Part shown: positions 37,759-45,934 of the stretch, piece after piece
Layout: every line of letters starts with the position of its first letter
Position numbering within the stretch: the stretch's first letter is position 1
Assembly (NCBI GenBank): GCA_021151835.1
Contig: JAGKWO010000001.1
Location: 310,001 to 374,000, forward strand
Reading direction: 5' to 3'
DNA length: 64,000 bases
From: Gammaproteobacteria bacterium
GTDB taxonomy: Bacteria; Pseudomonadota; Gammaproteobacteria; Pseudomonadales; Cellvibrionaceae
Notes under the pieces: model-generated
What the model was told of the DNA's origin: nothing
The model's database searches: none
Seen by the model: only the letters and a program-made list of their open reading frames with translations
Program-made: the position numbers and the translations under genes

Positions 37759-38394
37759 TTGGTCGCTGTCTCGCTAACGCCGCACATTAAGAATGTGGAA
37801 GAGTTTCTAGTTCATTGTCACCGTCGCCGTTATCCCGCCAAAAGCACCATTATTTACGCGGGCGACAAGAGTGACTCCCTGTACTACATAGTCAAAGGAT
37901 CAGTGACCGTACTGATTGAGGATGACGAAGGCCACGAAATGATCGTTGCCTATTTGAACGATGGCGACTTCTTTGGGGAGATGGGCCTGTTCGACGAAAA
38001 AGATTCCCGTAGTGCGTGGGTGCGCGCTAAATCCGAATGTGAAGTTGCTGAAATCAGTTACGCTAAATTCCAGGAAATTTCCGAATCCCATCCTGAATTC
38101 CTGTTTGCATTGGGCAGCCAGATGGCGCGTCGTTTGCGCGCGACCACACGTAAAGTGGGCGACCTCGCCTTCCTCGATGTAACTGGTCGTGTTGCGCGTA
38201 CACTACTGGAACTTTGCAAAGAACCTGATGCAATGACTCATCCCGATGGTATGCAAATCAAGATTACTCGCCAGGAAATTGGTCGTATTGTTGGCTGCTC
38301 ACGTGAGATGGTTGGTCGCGTACTCAAGACATTGGAAGATCAAGGCCTTGTGTTAGTGAAAGGTAAAACGATGGTAGTTTACGGCACGCGTTAA
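37759..38394 (+). CDS. vfr: cAMP-receptor-like global regulator Vfr/CRP
   Basis: 211 aa. The cAMP-binding beta-roll has GEMGLFDEKDSRSAWVRA, including the Glu, Arg and Ser that contact cAMP in CRP. A helix-turn-helix with TRQEIGRIVGCSREMVGRVL follows. By length and sequence it is closest to Vfr, which controls carbon use, motility and secretion in Pseudomonas. The reading frame begins with TTG at 37759, which has AGGAG seven bases upstream. No downstream ATG gives a complete protein, so TTG is the likely start. It may control the glycosidases in this window. Confidence 0.93.
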   Translation: MVAVSLTPHIKNVEEFLVHCHRRRYPAKSTIIYAGDKSDSLYYIVKGSVTVLIEDDEGHEMIVAYLNDGDFFGEMGLFDEKDSRSAWVRAKSECEVAEISYAKFQEISESHPEFLFALGSQMARRLRATTRKVGDLAFLDVTGRVARTLLELCKEPDAMTHPDGMQIKITRQEIGRIVGCSREMVGRVLKTLEDQGLVLVKGKTMVVYGTR

Positions 38395-38410
38395 TTGCCT
38401 TGACCAGAAT

Positions 38411-38447
38411 AAAAAAATAAAGCCCGCACATGCGAGCTTTATTTTTT
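38411..38447. terminator. Bidirectional terminator between vfr and trpC
   Basis: AAAAAATAAAGC/GCTTTATTTTTT with a 12-base internal segment CCGCACATGCGA. Long A and T runs serve both convergent genes. Confidence 0.85.
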
Positions 38448-38459
38448 GCGCGGAGAAAA

Positions 38460-39257
38460 TCAGGCAAAGAATTCCGCTAGCGCCTGCCCCGGTTCTGCTG
38501 CCCGCATAAACGCTTCGCCAACCAGAAATGCATGCACATTTTTATCGCGCATGGCTTTTACATCTGCCGGAGCGAGAATGCCGCTTTCGGTAACGACAAT
38601 ACGGTCATTACCAATTTTATCCAGCAGTTGATAGGTTGTATCCAGTGTTACATCAAACGTATGCAGGTTGCGATTGTTAATACCGATTAATTTGTTAGGT
38701 AATTCCAATGCGATATCCAGTTCACGTTCGTCATGCACTTCTACCAGCACATCCAGGCCGATTTCATGGGCCAGTGAATTAAGCTCTTTCAGCTTGGCCG
38801 TTTCCAATGCGGAAACAATTAACAGCACGCAATCCGCACCCAACGCACGCGCTTCGTAAATGTGATATTCATCGACCAGAAAATCCTTGCGGATTACCGG
38901 CAAACTCACCGCAGCACGCGCTTGTTGTAGATAACTATCAGCGCCCTGGAAAAAATCCACATCTGTTAATATCGATAAGCACGCTGCACCACCTTTTTCA
39001 TAGGAACGCGCAATTTCATCCGGTACAAAATGCTCACGGATAACACCTTTACTGGGCGATGCTTTTTTAATTTCCGCAATCACTCCGGCTTTACCCTGGG
39101 CAAGCTTGGTTTCAATCGCGTTGACAAAGCCACGTGCAGGCAATTGAGCCGCTGCACGGCTTTTTAATTCATCAAGCGAAACACGCGCTTTGCGTTCAGC
39201 GATTTCTTCCCACTTACGGGCGATAATTTTGCGCAATACGGTTGGTGTATCAGACAT
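38460..39257 (-). CDS. trpC: Indole-3-glycerol phosphate synthase
   Basis: Closes the indole ring in tryptophan synthesis. 265 aa TIM barrel without a fused TrpF domain. Family motifs: VIAEIKKASPSKGVI (catalytic Lys), LPVIRKDFLVDEYHI, and IGINNRNLHTFDV. The ATG at 39255-39257 is preferred over an in-frame TTG four codons upstream. Last gene of trpE-trpG-trpD-trpC. Confidence 0.96.
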   Translation of the reverse strand: MSDTPTVLRKIIARKWEEIAERKARVSLDELKSRAAAQLPARGFVNAIETKLAQGKAGVIAEIKKASPSKGVIREHFVPDEIARSYEKGGAACLSILTDVDFFQGADSYLQQARAAVSLPVIRKDFLVDEYHIYEARALGADCVLLIVSALETAKLKELNSLAHEIGLDVLVEVHDERELDIALELPNKLIGINNRNLHTFDVTLDTTYQLLDKIGNDRIVVTESGILAPADVKAMRDKNVHAFLVGEAFMRAAEPGQALAEFFA

Positions 39258-39290
39258 GGAATTTTCCAATTAACATTTATAAAAGTTCGA

Positions 39291-40322
39291 TCATTCAAGA
39301 TACTGGGTAAACGCCGCCAGCTCGCGAATTTTTTCTCCAGCAAGACTGCTACCGATAGCATCGCGCGCCATTTCCACACCGTCAGACAAGCTGCTGGCAA
39401 CACCGCTGACATAAATAGCAGCGCCGGCATTAAGCGCGATAATATCCGCCGCTTTTTCAGCGTATTGGCCGCGGCGATTACCCAGCGCGTCACGAATTAA
39501 TAACAGCGAATCTTCCGCATTAGTTACACTCAAACCGATCAGGCTCTTGGATTGCATGCCAAAATCTTCCGGTTTGATAATGTATTCACGAATTTCGCCA
39601 TTTTTTAATTCTGCCACCTGGGTTTCAGTAGCGAGGCTAATTTCGTCCAGCCCATCTTTAGCGTGAACAACCATCACATGCTCACTGCCCAAACGACCGA
39701 GAACTTCGGCCATAGGTTTGCACAGCTCACCGTTAAATACACCGATCACCTGGCGTTTTACGTTGGCTGGATTGGTCATTGGGCCAAGCATATTAAAAAT
39801 GGTGCGCATACCCAATTCTTTGCGCGGACCAATGGCGTGGCGCATAGCGCTGTGGTGCGCCGGCGCGAACATAAAACCCACACCGATTTCTTTTACGCAA
39901 CGCGCCACTTGCTCAGAGGTGATATCCAGTTTTATTCCGGCAGCTTCCAATACATCGGCACTGCCAGTAGAGCTGGACACCGAACGATTACCGTGTTTGG
40001 CAACACGTCCGCCTGCGGCGGCAACAACAAATGCACTCGCGGTAGAAACATTAAACAGATTGGCACCGTCGCCACCGGTGCCACAGGTGTCCACCAGATA
40101 ATCAACATCAATACTGACTGGTGTGGCCAATTCGCGCATCACCATCGCCGCACCGGTAATTTCATCGAGCGTCTCGCTTTTCATCCGCAACGCCACCAGA
40201 AAACCGCCAATTTGTGCTGGCGTTGCGCCGCCGGTCATCACCTGGCGCATCACTGAAATCATTTCTTCTGTGGTTAGATCCAGCTGCGCAACCAGTTTTG
40301 TTAACGCTTGTTTTATATCCAT
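39291..40322 (-). CDS. trpD: Anthranilate phosphoribosyltransferase
   Basis: Transfers phosphoribose from PRPP to anthranilate. 343 aa. PRPP-binding motifs GTGGDGANLFNVST and KHGNRSVSSSTGSAD are present, as are the metal-site and hinge blocks. It follows trpG after 108 bases; the next gene trpC starts 33 bases downstream. Confidence 0.97.
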   Translation of the reverse strand: MDIKQALTKLVAQLDLTTEEMISVMRQVMTGGATPAQIGGFLVALRMKSETLDEITGAAMVMRELATPVSIDVDYLVDTCGTGGDGANLFNVSTASAFVVAAAGGRVAKHGNRSVSSSTGSADVLEAAGIKLDITSEQVARCVKEIGVGFMFAPAHHSAMRHAIGPRKELGMRTIFNMLGPMTNPANVKRQVIGVFNGELCKPMAEVLGRLGSEHVMVVHAKDGLDEISLATETQVAELKNGEIREYIIKPEDFGMQSKSLIGLSVTNAEDSLLLIRDALGNRRGQYAEKAADIIALNAGAAIYVSGVASSLSDGVEMARDAIGSSLAGEKIRELAAFTQYLE

Positions 40323-40430
40323 TGCCCGTTACCTTTTTTGTTAGTTGCCCGGTCCAGGAACCGGCCTCTAGAGTGTTGTGTCAGGTTGATTCCAAAGTTT
40401 AATAGGCTGTTACTGATTTACTAAATGGTA

Positions 40431-41012
40431 CTAATAAGCTGTTAAAAAATTGCGCAGCATGTCATGGCCATGTTCAGTCAAAATCGATTCCGGATGAAAC
40501 TGTACGCCCTCAACGGCGAGGGTTTTGTGTTTCACCCCCATAATTTCGGCCATGCTGCCATCGTCATTTTGTGTCCAGGCAGTAATTTCCAAACAATCAG
40601 GGATGGATTCCTTTTCGATAACCAGTGAATGATAACGCGTGGCCTGGAAGGGATTTTTTAATCCTTTAAACACACCGGTGTTGTTGTGATACACCGGCGA
40701 TGTTTTTCCATGCATCACAAAAGGCGCGCGAATCACTTTGCCACCAAATGCCTGGCCAATACTCTGATGCCCGAGGCAAACACCGAGCAAAGGAATTTTG
40801 CCGGCAAATGTTTGGAGCGTTTCAATCGATACGCCCGCCTCATTAGGTGTGCATGGCCCCGGGGAAATAACAATTTTTTCCGGTGCCAGCGCAGCAATTT
40901 CGGCCACCGTGATTTCATCGTTGCGTACGACCTTTATTTCTGCACCCAACTCACCAAAATATTGCACCAGGTTGTAGGTGAAGGAGTCGTAGTTATCAAT
41001 CATTAAAATCAT
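40431..41012 (-). CDS. trpG: Anthranilate synthase glutamine amidotransferase subunit
   Basis: Supplies ammonia from glutamine to TrpE. 193 aa class I amidotransferase with nucleophile Cys in LGVCLGHQSIGQAFGG and catalytic His-x-Glu in VQFHPESILTEHG. Its start overlaps the trpE stop by four bases (ATGA). It may also act as PabA in folate synthesis. Confidence 0.96.
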   Translation of the reverse strand: MILMIDNYDSFTYNLVQYFGELGAEIKVVRNDEITVAEIAALAPEKIVISPGPCTPNEAGVSIETLQTFAGKIPLLGVCLGHQSIGQAFGGKVIRAPFVMHGKTSPVYHNNTGVFKGLKNPFQATRYHSLVIEKESIPDCLEITAWTQNDDGSMAEIMGVKHKTLAVEGVQFHPESILTEHGHDMLRNFLTAY

Positions 41013-42502
41013 TTTGCACCACCTTTTACTGCTGCTTCACCGACCATATCTACCGCTTTGAAAATCGCGCGCGCTTTATTCATGGTTTCTTTCCACTCCA
41101 ACGCAGGAATCGAATCGGCCACTACGCCGGCACCGGCTTGTACATAGAGCTTGCCGTTTTTAATTACCGCCGTACGAATCGCAATCGCGGTGTCCATATT
41201 GCCGTTCCAGGAAATATAGCCAACAGCGCCACCATAGATACCGCGTTTTTCGCTTTCCAATTCGTCGATAATTTCCATCGCACGAATTTTCGGTGCGCCG
41301 CTCAAGGTTCCCGCAGGTAATGCCGCACGCAGCACATCCATTGCACGCAAGCCGTCATTCAATTTTCCAGTGACGTTGGAAGTGATATGCATAACGTGAG
41401 AGTAACGTTCTACCACCATTTTATCGGTCAGTTTTACACTGCCCACCTTGGCAACACGGCCCACATCGTTACGCCCCAAATCAATCAGCATTAAATGCTC
41501 GGCAATTTCTTTGGGATCATTGACCAATTCAACTTCCAGGGCTTTATCTTCTTCCACCGTGCGGCCGCGACGGCGGGTTCCGGCGATGGGACGCACCGTC
41601 ACTTCACCATCTTCCAGACGCGCAAGAATTTCCGGGCTTGAACCAACTACGTGGTGATCACCCAGATTCATAAAATACATATAGGGTGACGGATTCAAAT
41701 TGCGCAGTGCGCGATAAAGATTGATTGGTTCACCACTAAAATCAATCGACATGCGTTGCGCAACCACCACTTGCATAGTGTCGCCGGCGAGAATGTAGTC
41801 CTTGATTTTATCAACGTAGCGATGGAAATTTTCTTCGCCACAATTAGAAGTAAACAGCGGTTCGCTATTGCCGTTGTTGCCCAACGATAAAGCGGGCGTT
41901 GCTGGTGTTTCGCCGCGCAGTTTTTTCTCCAGTTCATCCAAACGCGCATTGGCTTTGGCAAACGCGTTTTCAATTTCCGGATTAGCGTGGATCACAAAAA
42001 TCAATTTGCCGGCGAGATTATCGAACACCAGCACTTCGTCGGAAACGCTCAATAAAATATCCGGGGTGCCAATAACATCTTCAGGAGTGCTGGCTTTTAA
42101 ATGCGGCTCGACATAACGCACGCAATCGTAACCAAAATATCCGACTAATCCGCCGGTAAAACGTGGCAAGCCGGGCAATTCCGGTGCGCGGTAACGCTCT
42201 TTAAATGCTTCGACAAATGCCAATGCATCTGCACATTGGTGCGTCTCCACAACCTCGCCATCGCGCTCGACAGTGATCTTTTCCCCGAATGCTTTCAACA
42301 CTGTGCGGGCAGGCAAACCGATCATGGAGTAACGCCCCCATTTTTCACCGCCTTGTACAGATTCAAATAAATAGGAATAGGGGCCAGCGGCCAGTTTCAG
42401 GTAGGAGGATAAGGGGGTATCCAGATCGGCCAATACTTCACGCATGACCGGAATACGGTTATAGCCTTGCGCGGCTAATTCGATAAATTGTTCGGAATTC
42501 AT
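41009..42502 (-). CDS. trpE: Anthranilate synthase component I
   Basis: Forms anthranilate from chorismate. 497 aa with the chorismate-binding domain: VVAQRMSIDF, SPEILARLEDGEVTVRPIAGTRRRG, LIDLGRNDVGRVAK and GAPKIRAMEIIDELE. The N-terminal half includes the Leu-Ser feedback region (LDTPLSSYLKLA). ATG at 42500-42502 with AAAGG upstream. Heads the trpEGDC run. Confidence 0.97.
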   Translation of the reverse strand: MNSEQFIELAAQGYNRIPVMREVLADLDTPLSSYLKLAAGPYSYLFESVQGGEKWGRYSMIGLPARTVLKAFGEKITVERDGEVVETHQCADALAFVEAFKERYRAPELPGLPRFTGGLVGYFGYDCVRYVEPHLKASTPEDVIGTPDILLSVSDEVLVFDNLAGKLIFVIHANPEIENAFAKANARLDELEKKLRGETPATPALSLGNNGNSEPLFTSNCGEENFHRYVDKIKDYILAGDTMQVVVAQRMSIDFSGEPINLYRALRNLNPSPYMYFMNLGDHHVVGSSPEILARLEDGEVTVRPIAGTRRRGRTVEEDKALEVELVNDPKEIAEHLMLIDLGRNDVGRVAKVGSVKLTDKMVVERYSHVMHITSNVTGKLNDGLRAMDVLRAALPAGTLSGAPKIRAMEIIDELESEKRGIYGGAVGYISWNGNMDTAIAIRTAVIKNGKLYVQAGAGVVADSIPALEWKETMNKARAIFKAVDMVGEAAVKGGAK

Positions 42503-42812
42503 GGCATTACCTTTGGGCTCACCCGGCTCTTGTTTGAAGCGGCAAGCTGTTTCATATTATTGAAATCGGTTCAGGCTCCCGTTGCGTCCACGACTAACTA
42601 AATTTATAGCGCAACAGAGAAAGGCGGACTTTGCTCTGAAACAGGATGTTCCGGCAAAGCGATAGAAACTAGCGACGCCATCGGGCGACGAGGTGGGTAG
42701 CGCACTCTGTAGTGGTGAAAGTTGCGTGTGTCACGAGGAGTTTTCCTGTTTGAACTGAGGGCCAGTGTACTGAATTATTCAGCGACTGCCTACCCTCAGT
42801 TTAGATCCCGGT
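42503..42812. other. Region between rpe and trpE, 310 bases
   Basis: No gene seen. In many pseudomonads gph (phosphoglycolate phosphatase) sits between rpe and trpE; it is absent here. On the minus strand I looked for a Trp-rich leader peptide and for a terminator hairpin ahead of trpE and found neither. The trpE promoter is presumably here but was not assigned. Confidence 0.5.
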
Positions 42813-43496
42813 TTACCGAACCATAGCCAGTTGTGCGCGCATCTCGGCGATGGTTGCTGCGTAGTCGGGTGAATTGAAAATCGCTGAACCGGAAACAAAT
42901 GTGTCGGCCCCTGCTTCGGCAACAGCCCGGATATTATTCACCCCTACCCCGCCATCCACTTCAAGGCGAACAGGCAAGCCGCTGGCATCAATCAAGGTAC
43001 GTGCCTCGCGTAATTTATCGAGCACATAAGGGATAAATTTCTGCCCGCCAAAGCCTGGATTCACGGACATCAACAGCAGCATATCCAGCTTATCCATTAC
43101 GTATTTAATATTGTCGAGGGAGCTAGCGGGATTAAGGACCAGCCCTGCTTTACAGCCTTTATCTTTAATAAGTTGCAGGGAGCGATCCACATGGCGCGAT
43201 GCTTCCGGATGGAAGGTAATAAAAGTCGCCCCGGCATCGGCAAACTGGACGATCAGGTCATCCACCGGCTCGACCATTAAATGCACGTCCATGGGTGCGG
43301 TGATGCCGTAGTTACGCAAGGCCTTGCATACCATTGGCCCGAGGGTCAGGTTGGGTACATAGTGATTGTCCATTACATCGAAATGGATGATATCTGCCCC
43401 CGCCGCCAATACCGCATCGACCTCGGCCCCGAGGCGCGCGAAATCGGCAGAAAGAATGGAGGGCGCGATTTTGTAATCCCGTTTAAAGTTCTGCAT
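42813..43496 (-). CDS. rpe: Ribulose-phosphate 3-epimerase
   Basis: Epimerises ribulose-5-phosphate to xylulose-5-phosphate in the pentose phosphate pathway. 227 aa TIM barrel. Motifs: APSILSADFARLG, IHFDVMDNHYVPN, DVHLMVEP, MSVNPGFGGQKFI and LEVDGGVGVNN, with the metal-binding His and Asp residues. Confidence 0.97.
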   Translation of the reverse strand: MQNFKRDYKIAPSILSADFARLGAEVDAVLAAGADIIHFDVMDNHYVPNLTLGPMVCKALRNYGITAPMDVHLMVEPVDDLIVQFADAGATFITFHPEASRHVDRSLQLIKDKGCKAGLVLNPASSLDNIKYVMDKLDMLLLMSVNPGFGGQKFIPYVLDKLREARTLIDASGLPVRLEVDGGVGVNNIRAVAEAGADTFVSGSAIFNSPDYAATIAEMRAQLAMVR

Positions 43497-43623
43497 AAGC
43501 TAAAGTTCTTTGTGAATGTCCCGATATTTGTAGTAGCTGGCGCAGGTTGATATTGATGGAGCGCCATTTATCAGATCATTTTACGTGATAAGGTTCATTA
43601 CCAACACCCGATAAGATGCCAGA

Positions 43624-44754
43624 ATGCAGCCAATCAAGCGTTTAATCCCAATAAAAAGCCTTAATACCTTCATTAATTATGCCTGTGTGCTTACTGCGGG
43701 TTTGATTTTTAGCCTGGCAGTGGTTGCGCAAGGGCCATCACAGGAACCGCCAAAGGAGCCACCACAGGAACCACCACCACAACCTGCCGCAGCAAACGAT
43801 AATGCCCAATCCAGTACATCTTCTTCGGAAGTCCCGCTTTATGAATCGCGCGCTATGCGCGATAAAACCCTGATCGCCAATGCCGCCGGGGAACAGGCCC
43901 AATGGCTGGATACCGAATATGGCAAGTTGCTGGCGTTTTATCGTCCGACTGAAGCCAAACAAACCCATGGCGTATTGGTTCTATTCCATTCCGCAGAAGA
44001 TCCCCAAACCTGGCCTCCAATTCTGGAAAACCTGCGCGCTAACCTGCCCCGTTATGGCTGGGAAACACTGGCGGTAACGCTGCCGCAGAAGTACCCGCAA
44101 CCGGTCCCGGCCCGCGCCAGCTCGGCCAGCGCCAGTTCAACCAGCACTGAGGCAGCCCCCGGTGCTGAAGCACCGGTACCCGCAGGAAATACCGAACCTG
44201 CAGCAGCCCAGGTTTCATCCTCTTCGTCCTCACAAGTATCCCGAGACACATTGGTTGCCGCTTATGTACAGGCTGCACTCCAATTCCTGCAAGACAAAGG
44301 TCAATTCAATGCCGTATTTTTAGTCGATAACAGTTCGGCTGACCTGGTATTACAGCAATTGCTGCCACAAATTAAGGAGAACCCCAAGGACCCGGAAACT
44401 ATCGATGGCCCGATCCAGGCATTGGTGATTACCAACTTGCAGAGCCAGGAGCAACTTACCACCGCTGAATTAACATCGATTTTCGCCAACAAACAATTGC
44501 CGGTCCTGGACGTATTTTTTAATCCGGATGATGCGGAGCAAGACAAAGCCCGCGATTTGCACCGCGCCGTAGCAATGCGGCAGAAGCTGGACAACTACAT
44601 CCAGGCCGCCCTCGACAGCCAGCCCAAAATTGTGGAGACAGACCCGCGCAGTTTTCTCGCCGCGCGAGTGCGCGGCTTTATGCAAAAGCATGCGAGCGGA
44701 ACGGAGTTAAAAGGTGCTGACAATAAGAAAACCGAACGGCAAACAACGCCCTAA
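43624..44754 (+). CDS. DUF3530 family secreted protein
   Basis: 376 aa. The signal peptide ends about residue 34 (GLIFSLAVVAQG). A Pro/Glu-rich repeat (QEPPKEPPQEPPPQP) and a poly-Ser patch follow. The core looks like an alpha/beta hydrolase fold (GVLVLFHSAEDPQTW, LPRYGWETLAVTLP), interrupted by an Ala/Ser-rich stretch of about 55 residues (about 155-205). No canonical nucleophile G-x-S-x-G is seen, so catalytic activity is doubtful. DUF3530 proteins are common in pseudomonads and their role is unknown. Confidence 0.8.
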   Translation: MQPIKRLIPIKSLNTFINYACVLTAGLIFSLAVVAQGPSQEPPKEPPQEPPPQPAAANDNAQSSTSSSEVPLYESRAMRDKTLIANAAGEQAQWLDTEYGKLLAFYRPTEAKQTHGVLVLFHSAEDPQTWPPILENLRANLPRYGWETLAVTLPQKYPQPVPARASSASASSTSTEAAPGAEAPVPAGNTEPAAAQVSSSSSSQVSRDTLVAAYVQAALQFLQDKGQFNAVFLVDNSSADLVLQQLLPQIKENPKDPETIDGPIQALVITNLQSQEQLTTAELTSIFANKQLPVLDVFFNPDDAEQDKARDLHRAVAMRQKLDNYIQAALDSQPKIVETDPRSFLAARVRGFMQKHASGTELKGADNKKTERQTTP

Positions 44755-44756
44755 AG

Positions 44757-44792
44757 AAAAACGGGATCAATCGTGAAGATTGATCCCGTTTT
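44757..44792. terminator. Bidirectional terminator after the DUF3530 gene and the candidate small RNA
   Basis: ACGGGATCAATC/GATTGATCCCGT, a 12-bp perfect stem with loop GTGAA, A and T runs on both sides. Confidence 0.9.
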
Positions 44793-44934
44793 GTTGATTG
44801 CCCATCGTGCGTCCTGCACCGATCGGCGTCTCCCTCTTGCATGACGTTAAAACAGGGCGAGCAAAGAATTAGGCGCTTCCCTTGACCCTTCGTGGTCAAC
44901 CTACCTTCCCTGACGACCTCCTTGTTAGAAGCCA
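44757..44934 (-). ncRNA. Candidate Csr/Rsm-type regulatory small RNA
   Basis: Between convergent genes. On the minus strand TTGCGA (44964-44969) and TTTACT (44941-44946) are spaced by 17 bases. They would start a transcript near 44934 that ends at the strong hairpin 44757-44792. The predicted RNA of about 178 bases holds five GGA motifs in AGGAGG, AGGGAA, AGGGAA, AGGGAG and AGGACG contexts (minus-strand complements of TCC at 44919, 44907, 44878, 44831 and 44812). CsrA-sequestering RNAs are rich in such motifs. An overlapping 85-codon ORF has no Shine-Dalgarno and reads into the neighbouring gene. Evidence is pattern only; no Rfam family was recognised. Confidence 0.4.
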
Positions 44935-44940
44935 TTGTCT

Positions 44941-44969
44941 AGTAAAGGCGTTTACGACGATAGTCGCAA
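44941..44969 (-). promoter_or_regulatory. Candidate sigma-70 promoter of the small RNA
   Basis: TTGCGA, 17-base spacer, TTTACT on the minus strand. It points into the GGA-rich region. The intervening stretch to the DTW gene stop at 45072 holds no other gene. Confidence 0.35.
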
Positions 44970-45071
44970 AACTCGATGAATTTTGTAGGAAATTCGCCAT
45001 TACCATTGTGGTAATTGCCTTATAACCAGACCGCCATAGCGGCAACCCGGAGAGTACTAACCGATCCAACC

Positions 45072-45812
45072 TTACTCACCAATTACCTGCGCAAGGCGCG
45101 TATGCAACTCACCTTCCTGTGGTGGTACACATGCTCGGGTGGCCAGGTAATGCAGATTAAATAATTGAAAATAATCCAGCAGCACTTCACTTGCGGTGAG
45201 CTCATTGGCCATTTGCAAACAGAGCGCTGCCGCTTCTGCGGTGGATAAATAATTATCCTGGTGCGATTTGCGCACGGCATAACCACGCCCGTCAGTTTCG
45301 GGTAATACAACGCAGGAAAATGCATCCAGCCAGCGGCTTAAATGAAACATACGGCCACTTTGCTTCCAGGTTCCATCGAGCAAAATAAACGTATTGATTC
45401 GCGCATCAACCGGTAATTCGCTGACCAGTTCGCGCGAATTTTCTGCAGCTTCATTGGCCTCTTCAGGAAACACAATCAGGCAACGCCGTTGCGGGTCGCG
45501 CAATAATTTCATCAACGCTTCATCGGGTTCAGTGCGGCTCCAGCAAAACACATGGGTATGTGCCGGCAATACATCGGCAATTAAACGGCCGGTGTTTGTC
45601 GGTTTTAATACTTCATCGCGGTGCATCAACAGAATAAATTCACAGCGGACTGCCAATGTTGGTCGCCACCGGCAAATGCAGGCATAAGCCGCGAGTTGGC
45701 AATCTTCACAGCGAATGACTGATTTGCCGCGCGCCAGGAATTCGCGCGTTGCTTCAGCAAGGCGGCGGGAACGAAGGGATAGAAACTGGTTTCGATGGAT
45801 GGTGTTAGTCAT
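45072..45812 (-). CDS. tapT: DTW-domain tRNA-uridine aminocarboxypropyltransferase
   Basis: 246 aa. N-terminal zinc-type Cys cluster (CEDCQLAAYACIC) and the DTW-family core FILLDGTWKQSGRM with later PETDGRGYAVRKS. E. coli TapT (YfiP) uses SAM to make acp3U47 in tRNA; assignment of the same reaction here rests on family membership. Divergent from dapE, whose true start lies 120 bases away. Confidence 0.82.
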   Translation of the reverse strand: MTNTIHRNQFLSLRSRRLAEATREFLARGKSVIRCEDCQLAAYACICRWRPTLAVRCEFILLMHRDEVLKPTNTGRLIADVLPAHTHVFCWSRTEPDEALMKLLRDPQRRCLIVFPEEANEAAENSRELVSELPVDARINTFILLDGTWKQSGRMFHLSRWLDAFSCVVLPETDGRGYAVRKSHQDNYLSTAEAAALCLQMANELTASEVLLDYFQLFNLHYLATRACVPPQEGELHTRLAQVIGE

Positions 45813-45934
45813 AAATCCGGAGCAAAGCGGTGAAAACGCGCATTATCGGCCAAGCGCGAAGTAAAAGCATCTCGCAACGCCTGCAAAAAAATCGCGTAGA
45901 ATTGGCGGCAGTTTTTTTGACTTCGGATACCATC

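Noticed and set aside
44757..44934. 6S RNA, tmRNA, SRP RNA or RNase P RNA in the small-RNA region
   Set aside because: One stretch resembles the TTGAACC...GGTTCAAGGG element of 6S RNA, but the ends do not pair and the zapA/ygfA context is missing. No tag ORF or conserved RNA motif of the others is present.
44678..44935. Minus-strand 85-codon ORF (MASNKEVV...) in the small-RNA region
   Set aside because: No Shine-Dalgarno, and it runs through the strong terminator into the 3' end of the DUF3530 gene. The GGA-rich RNA reading fits better. Kept in mind as an alternative.
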